A DNA stretch of 8,793 nucleotides from assembly GCA_028282485.1 (NCBI GenBank), contig JANQHU010000058.1:1-8793 (forward strand), in the 5' to 3' direction. The translations under genes and the position numbers were made by a program. Shown here piece by piece: positions 1 to 5,893 of the stretch; position 1 is the first letter of the stretch; each line of letters opens with the position of its first letter. The DNA is from Bacillota bacterium. Lineage in GTDB: Bacteria; Bacillota; UBA4882; UBA8346. The notes under the pieces are model-generated. The model was not told the DNA's origin. It made no database searches and saw nothing but the letters and a program-made list of their open reading frames with translations.

Positions 1-42
1 GTCCTCTCGTAGTACTAACTCTATGAGGACGGGCCATTTTTT
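1..42 (+). terminator. Terminator-like hairpin, cut by the window edge
   Basis: GTCCTC at 1-6 can pair with GAGGAC at 25-30, and an alternative register pairs TCGTAG (7-12) with CTATGA (21-26). The right arm continues as GGGCCA and runs into TTTTTT (37-42). The GGGCC after the right arm suggests that the left arm also continues beyond the edge as GGCCC. This is the shape of a rho-independent terminator for a plus-strand gene left of the window. On the minus strand the same hairpin could end transcription from the zinc-ribbon gene at 79-522, but any T-run for that direction would be outside the window. Confidence 0.45.
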
Positions 43-78
43 ATGACAAGGAAATATTCTTTTTCTCCTAGGCTCAGT

Positions 79-522
79 TTACTGTTCCATATTTTCACTG
101 GTTTCCTTTACTGTAGCGTCTCCAGGAACTTCCTTAGCAAGACTACTCCAAGCAATTTTATTACATTCCGGACAAACGATCTCGTAATCTTCTGCTTCAT
201 CTTCAAAACAGATTTCCTCATCACAATGAGGACAGGTAACTTCTTTTAATACTTTTTCACAACAATAAACCTCTTTGGGTTTATCCACTTCCAACTCTTG
301 CCCATCATCAAAATATTCCTCAATAACGCCAAGATCTTCATCAATGGCTTCTAAATATTCAACAACTTCTCCATAAGAATTTTTCACTTCATCTAATTCA
401 TTAGCAATACTATCGCAAAAACTAAGTAAGCCATCCCAAAGTAAGATCTCCCTTTGTTCGACGAATTCTGCGCCTTCAATTAAACCTCGTAAATAAGATA
501 CTTGTTGCTTTAATTCTGACAT
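79..522 (-). CDS. CD1247-type acidic protein with C-terminal zinc ribbon
   Basis: A 147-residue soluble protein. Residues 1-75 form an acidic, helical, coiled-coil-like region that opens with a SYLRGLIEGAEF motif and later has EAIDEDLGVIEEYF. This is the pattern I know as the CD1247 N-terminal domain of Clostridia, sometimes annotated loosely as an AraC-type regulator although no helix-turn-helix is visible here. Residues 97-120 are a zinc-ribbon knuckle pair, CPHC (97-100) and CPEC (117-120), with extra cysteines at 36, 87, 88 and 105. The function of the family is unknown to me; a protein-protein or regulatory role is only a guess from the zinc ribbon and acidic helices. The ATG has a purine-rich AGGGGAG about 10 bases upstream. 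The gene is separated from the cold-shock gene by an intrinsic terminator, so it probably has its own promoter in 523-624. It is not obviously flagellar despite its position. Confidence 0.75.
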   Translation of the reverse strand: MSELKQQVSYLRGLIEGAEFVEQREILLWDGLLSFCDSIANELDEVKNSYGEVVEYLEAIDEDLGVIEEYFDDGQELEVDKPKEVYCCEKVLKEVTCPHCDEEICFEDEAEDYEIVCPECNKIAWSSLAKEVPGDATVKETSENMEQ

Positions 523-624
523 TGCTTTTCTTCTCCCCTTTCACCTCTATTATTTCTGTTTCTGGAAGAAGTAATACCTAAAAAAATAAAATTTAACATT
601 TAAATTTTTGCCTGCAATTAAGAT

Positions 625-660
625 CAAAAAACCCTCTCAGTTTTTCAAAACCGAGAGGGT
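625..660 (-). terminator. Intrinsic terminator of the cold-shock gene
   Basis: Read on the minus strand, ACCCTCTCGGTTT pairs with AAACTGAGAGGGT (about 13 pairs, one G-T wobble, loop of about four bases) and is followed at once by TTTTTT (plus strand AAAAAA at 625-630). It lies 19 bases past the cold-shock stop codon, so it should end transcripts from that gene and any read-through from fliS. Confidence 0.9.
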
Positions 661-678
661 GGGTATTTTGGTTAATTT

Positions 679-876
679 TTAAGCTCTTGTGACGTTGGCT
701 GCTTGCGGGCCACGTTCACCTTCAACAATATCAAATTCGACCATTTGACCTTCTTCTAAAGTCTTAAAGCCATCCATTTGAATCGCTGAAAAGTGGACGA
801 ATACATCCTTGCCGCCTTCCCTTTCAATGAAACCAAACCCTTTTTCTGCATTAAACCATTTGACCTTACCTTGCAT
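679..876 (-). CDS. csp: Cold-shock protein (CspA/CspB family)
   Basis: A 65-residue single cold-shock domain, the usual length for the family. It begins MQGKVKWFNAEKGFGFI and carries both RNA-binding motifs: RNP1 KGFGFI (residues 13-18) and RNP2 VFVHF (25-29), with the aromatic residues that stack on single-stranded nucleic acid (W8, F15, F17, F27, F30). Such proteins bind single-stranded RNA and DNA and act as RNA chaperones in the cytoplasm. The start ATG has AGGAGG nine bases upstream. The promoter at 937-965 gives a leader of only about 50 bases, much shorter than the long thermosensing leader of E. coli cspA, so constitutive expression is at least as likely as cold induction. It follows fliS with no clear terminator between them. 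The exact paralogue name (cspA, B, C or D) cannot be decided. Confidence 0.95.
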   Translation of the reverse strand: MQGKVKWFNAEKGFGFIEREGGKDVFVHFSAIQMDGFKTLEEGQMVEFDIVEGERGPQAANVTRA

Positions 877-936
877 AAGTTCATTCCTCCTAAAAAAATC
901 TTTCGTGGATAACCCTTACAGCCAAACCACATTATC

Positions 937-965
937 ACTATAGCATAGGAGGGGAACATTGTCAA
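937..965 (-). promoter_or_regulatory. Sigma-A promoter of the cold-shock gene
   Basis: On the minus strand, TTGACA (960-965, perfect -35) is followed after exactly 17 bases by TATAGT (937-942, five of six matches to the -10 consensus). Transcription would start near 930 and run into the AGGAGG of the cold-shock gene. The -35 box lies only 23 bases past the fliS stop codon. Confidence 0.85.
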
Positions 966-988
966 ATAAAAAGATACGGCAAAACAAG

Positions 989-1393
989 TTATTTATTAGC
1001 CACCTGGGTAGGCAGACTCTGTTGCTTAGCCAATTTCATTGCTTCTTCCCAGGTATCTCTTAATTCAATAGCCATTTTTAAGACTTCTTCCAAAATCTCA
1101 GGACTCTTTTGCACATTAGCATCAATTAACCGCCGGTACATATAATCATACAATAATGCTAAATTACTAGAAATCTCATATTCCATATTTAAAGTAGCTT
1201 GAAACTCCAGTAAAATATCCTGAGCCTTAACAATACTAATATGGGCTTTTTCTACATTTTTTTCCTTTACTGCTTTTTGGGCCTGCATAATAAATCGCAC
1301 CAAAGCAGTATAAAGCATTAAAGTTAATTCTTCGGGAGAAGCGGTGTAAACAGAACTCTCCCGATATTTGGCATAAGCATTATTCATAGACAT
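989..1393 (-). CDS. fliS: Flagellar secretion chaperone FliS
   Basis: A 134-residue helical protein of typical FliS length. It contains the family's opening pattern, AYAKYRESSVYTASPEELTL followed by MLYTALVRFI, where the tyrosine and the SPEELxLMLY segment are characteristic. Later come the central NLALLYDYMYRRLIDAN motif and the closing ELRDTWEEA. FliS binds the disordered C-terminus of flagellin in the cytoplasm, keeps it from polymerising and hands it to the export gate FlhA. The start is taken as the ATG at 1393, with AGGGAGGT (1401-1408) seven bases upstream; a TTG directly before it is in frame but badly placed. FliS is the last gene of the operon, after the FliT/FlgN-like gene, the reverse of the common fliD-fliS-fliT order. 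Confidence 0.95.
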   Translation of the reverse strand: MSMNNAYAKYRESSVYTASPEELTLMLYTALVRFIMQAQKAVKEKNVEKAHISIVKAQDILLEFQATLNMEYEISSNLALLYDYMYRRLIDANVQKSPEILEEVLKMAIELRDTWEEAMKLAKQQSLPTQVANK

Positions 1394-1413
1394 CAAAAAT
1401 ACCTCCCTGTATT

Positions 1414-1863
1414 TTATCTTTTACTATCCGTATAACATCCGGAAATTACCTGTGGTGCTCCAATATACTTAACTGCTCCTTTTTTGCCCTTTTGAATCGT
1501 TTTTAGTTTGGTGTGAACTTCAGTTTGCTCCTGTAGCAAATATTCTTTGTTGAGCTCGTCATATTCCTTAATCTTAGCTACGATGGATAATAAGGTCTTG
1601 TTTAATTCCTTTAACCGCTTCCAGCTCTGTGGAGAGACTTCCTTGCCTCCCTGGTTAGCTAGATACCGATTTAAAAGCACCTCATTTTTTTTAATCTTTA
1701 CAATACACTCGCGCCGCTTTTCCACTAATTCTGTAAATTTTTGTAAATTTTTAGTCACAGCGAACTTCACTTGGCTTTGCGCATAGTCTAACAAGGATTC
1801 ATAAAGCGCTTTTTTTTTGGAGATTACTTCTTCCATCAAGCTCCTCTGGCCCAAAAAATTCAT
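1414..1863 (-). CDS. FliT/FlgN-like flagellar export chaperone
   Basis: A mostly helical protein of 149 residues (140 from the inner start), rich in K, E and L. It ends in a short GCYTDSKR tail like the FlgN/FliT tails (xxxIDxKR) I know from Gram-positive bacteria. Its position between fliD and fliS, with gaps of 20 to 52 bases, argues for a chaperone of the late operon. FliT serves the cap protein FliD, FlgN serves the hook-filament junction proteins FlgK and FlgL. Sequence alone does not separate them, although the neighbour favours FliD. Two starts are possible. The ATG at 1863 has GAGGTGG about 10 bases upstream and a GGGGAGGAG that almost touches it. The inner ATG at 1836 has AGAGGAG at a shorter but workable distance and gives the more family-like start MEEVISKKK. 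A run of nine A on the coding strand (1810-1818) encodes KKK near the start. Confidence 0.75.
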   Translation of the reverse strand: MNFLGQRSLMEEVISKKKALYESLLDYAQSQVKFAVTKNLQKFTELVEKRRECIVKIKKNEVLLNRYLANQGGKEVSPQSWKRLKELNKTLLSIVAKIKEYDELNKEYLLQEQTEVHTKLKTIQKGKKGAVKYIGAPQVISGCYTDSKR

Positions 1864-1915
1864 CTCCTCCCCACCACCTCTTTTCTTTCCTCAAAACTAT
1901 AATTCTAAAAAAAGC

Positions 1916-4900
1916 TTAACTCTCACCGCTGCCGCTTAACTGCCCGATGATACTACTCAGCCACGCCCCCTGGGAATTCATTTCGTTAATCATGCTCTCC
2001 ATACTACTAAAAGTTCGCCATAATCGCTCTTCTTCATCGGCTAATCGTTCTTCCAAAATATCCATTCTTTCCGATAAGCGCAACAACTCCTCTCCTAAGG
2101 TATTGGTACCTGAAAAAGTTCCTGAAAGACCCGCTTTTTGGGTGAAATTATTCACCTGGGTCGTTAAAATCTCGTGTAAATTATAAAAAATACCCTTTCT
2201 GGACGCTTCACTTGCCTCTTTTTGGGAGATTTCATAAGCTGTATCCGAATCGGAGGTTTCAATTTCTTCATAATTAGTCAACAGACGAATCACCCCATCC
2301 GGATCATCAGCCAAAGCTTCTTCAAATTTAGTTTTATCCAAATACAACTTTCCATTCTCCGAATAATCCCCAGTGGTTAATCCAATTTGCTCCAATCGGT
2401 CATACTTAGCGGTTACCTTCATTCCGCTACTAAAACCTAAAGCATTTAAACCATTGCTCTGACTAGCATTATCCAGAGTCATCGCTAAATTGTGGGAGGT
2501 AAAGGTTAAACTATCACCGGATAAAGCCACTTGCACCGTATTAATACCAAAGTTCAAATCCAATTGTTTCTGGATATCACTGGCTAACAAATCATAATCG
2601 GTGTTAGTATAAGCAGTTTCTGCTAAAACAATTTCCCGGGTCTGACTACCGACGGTTATTTCAAAACGATTGGAACCACTTAAATCCACGGTCCCTGAGA
2701 GCGCAATCCCCGTTAATGTGAGAGGGGTCTCGACGATTCGGGCCAAACCACTCCGCATTTCGCGTACCGCTGACTGTAAAGTAGTATCACTGCGTAGCAG
2801 CCCTTCTTTAGCCTTCGTTTCCCAGTTTTCTATCTCTTCTTCGGTCATGGCACTTTTTTGATCAGCAGTCAGGGGTTTGTAGTATTTATATTTTCCCGAG
2901 GTGGCTCTTTCTTCACTTAAGTCAGCATTTAAAGCTTCAATTAACGTATTGTATTCCTCTACAAAGCTATTAATCTCATCAGAAACCCCACTGGTATCGG
3001 TACTTACTTTGACGGTTGCCGGGCCTCCGGTGCCGATCAGATTAAAGGTAACATCATTCAAAGTGAACTCATTAGTAGTGCGTTCCGTTTGGACGCCGTT
3101 AATGTTCACCTCCGCATTCTGACCCCCGGTTTCATTGCTTTCAGTTATCCCAAATAAGTCACTTAAGAAGCCATCGGTATCGGTGATTTGGATCTCTGCT
3201 CCGGTTTCGTTATTATTACCATAATTGGTGGAGGTAAAGGTTAATTTATCAGTAAAGCTATCATAATAGGCCATTACTTCTGCTTCACTAGTAGAATTAA
3301 TCTCACTAATAATCTCGTTTAAAGTATTATTGACGGTGAAATTAAAGCCTTGGCCATTCAGGGCAAAACTAAAATTCTTATTGGTCTCGGTATCTTTCCC
3401 CTCAAAAAAACTATCATCAATAAATTTGTCTTTCTGACTCCACAAGCTGGAATCGGCATTAATGGGATCTTTAGGATAATGGGAAGTGGTCTCATCACTA
3501 AATCCCATTTTCCATAATACATCATTGGTAGTCCCCGATTCCAAGGTAATTGAGAGCGGTGCATCAGCATTATCAACATCAGTATCCCAAGGAGTAAAGC
3601 GCAGTTGATTATAATTGGTAGCATCAACCCGAATCTGATCATAATTGCCCCCCACCGCCCGAATCTTAGACTCAATCTCCGCGGCAAATTCATCCAAACT
3701 ATAAGTACCATCCGCTAAAGTAATGGTTTGAGCACTAGAATCATCACCAACGGTAATCTTAAATTTATTATTGGTAGTATCAATAGTCACCGGGGCCGTC
3801 AAAATATCTCCCACTAGCTCCTTACTAGTATCCTTGCCATTAAAGCCGAGATTACTTAAAGTGAGATCTGTTAATAATTCATATTCGGAAGTTCCGTCAG
3901 GCTTATTGGTCCAATCACTATCCAGAGTTGCCGTTTTTGTCAGAGCATCATAGCCAGTAATGGTTTTTATTTCTTCTTTACCAGTACCACTAGTTATTTT
4001 AATCTTCATACCAGTATAATAATCATTAATCTCACTGGAAAAAGTGTCCATAATTATTTCATTGGTGGCACCACCTACTTGAACGGATCCGTTGGTAGGT
4101 ATATTAATGGTGTATTCCGAAGTGGCATCAGGGTTGGTAGCCCAATCGGCACTTAAAGTGGCCGTCTTGGTAGCGGCGTCATAATCGGTAATAGTTCGAG
4201 TTTCCCCGGCCCCGGTGCCATTAGTGATGGTGATCGTCATTCCTTGATAAAAATCGTCGGTATTATTAACGAAATTTGCCAAAATAATCTCATTAGCTGC
4301 TCCCCCGTTTTGGGCCGTACCAGAGCTACTATTTAGGTCTACTGAATAGGTGGAAGTCCCATCCGGTATTCCGGCAGTCGACCAATCGCTATCTAAAGTA
4401 GCAATTTTAGTCACCGCATCATAGGCAATAATCTGCCGGGTTTGACCCTCCCCGGTTCCACTAGTTAACTGAATACTCATTCCGTTATAATAATCACTAA
4501 GATCACTGGCAGTAGCCGCCAGGGTGATCGTGTTATTACTGCCTCCTGTAGCAGTTCCGGTAGCGGTTAAGGCGTTTTTCACCACCAGGGTATGGGCCGT
4601 ACCGTCAATCTTTTGTCCCGTGTAAAATAATAATTCATGATCATCACTAGCTTTCACATAAACTGGCTCGGTAAAACCAGCAGCATCCAATTCCGTTTGA
4701 ATGGCTGCAGCTAAATCCTCTAAATCATTGTCCGGAGCAGTATTATCATATTTATAACTCCCAAAAGCACTAGCGGATAAAGTAATATTCTTTTGCACTC
4801 CGTCTAAGTTAATCGCAAAGGTATTATTAGTTGCATCAATGGTAATCTCATTGGCTAAATAATCGCCATAGAGGGAAGAACGCATGGAGACTGAAGCGCT

Positions 4901-5236
4901 ACTGCTATTAGCAGCTACCGTAGCCAACTGGTCTACCGTAATATTATAGCTGGTATTCAAGGCATTGGAACTGGCTGTAGCGGTGACCACTTGCGAATTA
5001 GTACTGGTCACCTGTTTGCTGCCATAAGTACTCTCCAGTTTTAGGTCAAATATCATATCCCGCAGGCTAGTGATTTCCGTATTGTGAGTTCGGTAGGCCT
5101 CTTGTTTCCAAATCAAGATTTGTTCATCCTGTTTTAAACGATCAATAGGGGCTTTTGAGTATTTAACCATTTTACTAATTATGTCTTCGGTATCAATTCC
5201 GGAAGCTAAGCCGCCGATTCGCAGATCATTGCTCAT
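1916..5236 (-). CDS. fliD: Flagellar filament cap protein FliD, unusually long and mosaic
   Basis: FliD (HAP2) is exported through the flagellum and sits as a capping oligomer on the filament tip, where it folds incoming flagellin; it is also often an adhesin. Numbering from the ATG at 5236 gives 1106 residues, against roughly 450-700 in most relatives I know. Order: FliD_N (1-101, starts SNDLRIGGLASGIDTEDII); beta module A (130-219); three tandem repeats of about 70 residues (232-454); module B (482-579); a flagellin_IN-like segment (619-672); FliD_C (about 706-1085, with PLTADQKSAMTEEEIENWE); module C inserted in FliD_C (848-939); C-terminal coiled coil (about 1043-1090) ending NSQGAWLSSI. 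Ends are well conserved and cysteine is absent, as expected for an axial protein. The start at 5236 is favoured because AGGTGGAG (5243-5250) lies six bases upstream; an in-frame GTG at 5248 falls inside that site. Confidence 0.95.
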   Translation of the reverse strand: MSNDLRIGGLASGIDTEDIISKMVKYSKAPIDRLKQDEQILIWKQEAYRTHNTEITSLRDMIFDLKLESTYGSKQVTSTNSQVVTATASSNALNTSYNITVDQLATVAANSSSASVSMRSSLYGDYLANEITIDATNNTFAINLDGVQKNITLSASAFGSYKYDNTAPDNDLEDLAAAIQTELDAAGFTEPVYVKASDDHELLFYTGQKIDGTAHTLVVKNALTATGTATGGSNNTITLAATASDLSDYYNGMSIQLTSGTGEGQTRQIIAYDAVTKIATLDSDWSTAGIPDGTSTYSVDLNSSSGTAQNGGAANEIILANFVNNTDDFYQGMTITITNGTGAGETRTITDYDAATKTATLSADWATNPDATSEYTINIPTNGSVQVGGATNEIIMDTFSSEINDYYTGMKIKITSGTGKEEIKTITGYDALTKTATLDSDWTNKPDGTSEYELLTDLTLSNLGFNGKDTSKELVGDILTAPVTIDTTNNKFKITVGDDSSAQTITLADGTYSLDEFAAEIESKIRAVGGNYDQIRVDATNYNQLRFTPWDTDVDNADAPLSITLESGTTNDVLWKMGFSDETTSHYPKDPINADSSLWSQKDKFIDDSFFEGKDTETNKNFSFALNGQGFNFTVNNTLNEIISEINSTSEAEVMAYYDSFTDKLTFTSTNYGNNNETGAEIQITDTDGFLSDLFGITESNETGGQNAEVNINGVQTERTTNEFTLNDVTFNLIGTGGPATVKVSTDTSGVSDEINSFVEEYNTLIEALNADLSEERATSGKYKYYKPLTADQKSAMTEEEIENWETKAKEGLLRSDTTLQSAVREMRSGLARIVETPLTLTGIALSGTVDLSGSNRFEITVGSQTREIVLAETAYTNTDYDLLASDIQKQLDLNFGINTVQVALSGDSLTFTSHNLAMTLDNASQSNGLNALGFSSGMKVTAKYDRLEQIGLTTGDYSENGKLYLDKTKFEEALADDPDGVIRLLTNYEEIETSDSDTAYEISQKEASEASRKGIFYNLHEILTTQVNNFTQKAGLSGTFSGTNTLGEELLRLSERMDILEERLADEEERLWRTFSSMESMINEMNSQGAWLSSIIGQLSGSGES
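3875..4543 (-). repeat. Three tandem protein repeats of about 70 residues within FliD
   Basis: FliD residues 232-301, 311-379 and 388-454 (DNA 4334-4543, 4100-4306 and 3875-4075) share a clear pattern: NxIxL, a DYYxGMxIxIT segment, SGTG, xTITxYDAxTKTATL, SxDW, PDGTSEY. Short linkers (NSSSGTAQN, PTNGSVQV) separate them. The spacing is about 231-240 bases. At DNA level they are clearly related but diverged, so the duplication is not recent. The pattern resembles beta-rich modules I recall from phage tail fibres and other surface proteins. Confidence 0.9.
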
Positions 5237-5262
5237 TCTAATCTCCACCTAATCCCTATCAT

Positions 5263-5661
5263 TTAGAGTTTTTTATCAACCAACAAACCCATCATGTCGT
5301 ACATTTTAGTCAGCATATTTACTAGATCATCCGGAGGGATCTGTTTAATCAACTCCCCCGAATCCCTTTCGTAAATCTTAACAATCTCTTTATCAATCTC
5401 CTCATTATACTCATATTCAAAGCGGGATCCCAGCATTTTAGTTAGCTCATTAGTTACATTAACTGCCGTTTGAACCTGTTCCCCCGGTAAATCATCACTG
5501 GGGTTCGGCCGAAAAGACTGCTTTTCCATGGGCTCTTGGAGAGCTACTCCCTTACTAGGTTCGGTTCCCTGAATTTCGGTGTTTTTTTTGGCTACTTCAT
5601 TTCCCAAATTATTCTGCCCGTGTTCAGGGACCGAGTTTACCGTAATTCCATTAATACTCAT
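5263..5661 (-). CDS. flaG: Flagellar protein FlaG
   Basis: A 132-residue protein. The first 60 residues are polar and low in structure. The conserved FlaG half runs from about residue 62 (VQTAVNVTNELTKMLGSRFEYEY) through KEIVKIYERDSGELIKQIPP to a helical LVNMLTKMYDMMGLLVDKK end. The QIPP motif followed by the amphipathic helix is the family hallmark. FlaG is found next to fliD in many bacteria and affects filament length; its exact mechanism is unsettled. It is the first gene of the operon. Its ATG has AGGGAGGT (5669-5676) seven bases upstream, and the gap to fliD is 26 bases. A run of eight A on the coding strand (5582-5589) encodes KK in the early, variable part. Confidence 0.93.
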   Translation of the reverse strand: MSINGITVNSVPEHGQNNLGNEVAKKNTEIQGTEPSKGVALQEPMEKQSFRPNPSDDLPGEQVQTAVNVTNELTKMLGSRFEYEYNEEIDKEIVKIYERDSGELIKQIPPDDLVNMLTKMYDMMGLLVDKKL

Positions 5662-5711
5662 GGTAATGACCTCCCTGTAGACAAAATTCCTTTATTTGGA
5701 TGTTACTATAT

Positions 5712-5738
5712 ATTTCGGCAAAGCCTAAAAAAAGATTA
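5712..5738 (-). promoter_or_regulatory. Sigma-28 (sigma-D) flagellar promoter of the flaG-fliD operon
   Basis: On the minus strand, TAAT (5735-5738), a 15-base spacer and GCCGAAAT (5712-5719) match the sigma-D consensus TAAA-N15-GCCGATAT with one mismatch in each box and the ideal spacing. Transcription would start near 5705, giving a leader of about 45 bases to the flaG ATG. This places the operon in the late class, expressed after the hook is complete. Confidence 0.85.
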
Positions 5739-5757
5739 ATAGGACATTGTACCTACC

Positions 5758-5786
5758 TTGACAAGTCTTAAAATATTTTTTTTAAA
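5758..5786 (+). promoter_or_regulatory. Possible sigma-A promoter of the secreted repeat protein
   Basis: TTGACA (5758-5763) is a perfect -35 box. Seventeen bases later lies TTTAAA (5781-5786), four of six matches to the -10 consensus. An alternative is TTGTAC (5747-5752) with TAAAAT (5769-5774). Either gives a leader of roughly 100 bases before the ATG at 5894, containing the inverted repeat at 5832-5869. The -10 assignment is uncertain in this very AT-rich stretch. Confidence 0.45.
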
Positions 5787-5831
5787 TTCAAAAATTTTTA
5801 TCGATAAACTATTGAATCTGACCGAAAAATA

Positions 5832-5869
5832 TATGAGAATAATAACAGAGTTGTTTTTTTGTTCTCATA
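5832..5869 (+). repeat. Inverted repeat in the leader of the secreted repeat protein
   Basis: TATGAGAA (5832-5839) and TTCTCATA (5862-5869) are perfect complements. Pairing can continue through one wobble and AA/TT, and an inner AACA/TGTT stem (5844-5847 with 5852-5855) closes a four-base loop. The element ends 11 bases before the GAGGAG ribosome binding site (5881-5886). It could be an mRNA hairpin that affects translation or stability, or a dyad operator. The T-run lies inside the right half rather than after the stem, so it is not a normal terminator. Confidence 0.6.
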
Positions 5870-5893
5870 CTATAAATTGCGAGGAGATTTTTT

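Noticed and set aside
1..11. GTCCTCTCGTA is the complement of the 23S rRNA sarcin-ricin loop core, hinting at an rRNA gene end.
   Set aside because: The match stops after 11 bases; the following sequence is not rRNA and instead forms a hairpin ending in a T-run.
1..37. Minus-strand ATG at 37 opening a frame (MARPHRVSTTRG) that runs off the left edge.
   Set aside because: No ribosome binding site at a usable distance, and the bases form the terminator-like hairpin; too short to judge.
43..249. Plus-strand open frame of 68 codons.
   Set aside because: Antisense shadow of the zinc-ribbon gene, with no ribosome binding site or recognisable protein features.
756..965. Minus-strand frame of 69 codons overlapping the cold-shock gene in another frame.
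   Set aside because: It spans the csp promoter and start and contains an out-of-frame copy of csp codons; csp itself is unmistakable.
3358..3711. Minus-strand frame of 117 codons inside fliD.
   Set aside because: Same-strand shadow of fliD in another frame; low-complexity composition and no start signal.
3875..4543. Tandem repeats taken as a CRISPR array or a mobile element.
   Set aside because: The repeats are in frame, protein-coding, about 235 bases long and diverged in DNA; there are no spacers, transposase or terminal repeats.
5805..5828. TAAA followed by ACCGAAAA on the plus strand as a second sigma-28 promoter for the secreted protein.
   Set aside because: The spacer is only 12 bases instead of about 15 and the -10 box is poor.
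5871..5876. TATAAA as a -10 box just before the secreted protein gene.
   Set aside because: Transcription would start within the ribosome binding site, leaving essentially no leader, and there is no -35 box at the right distance.
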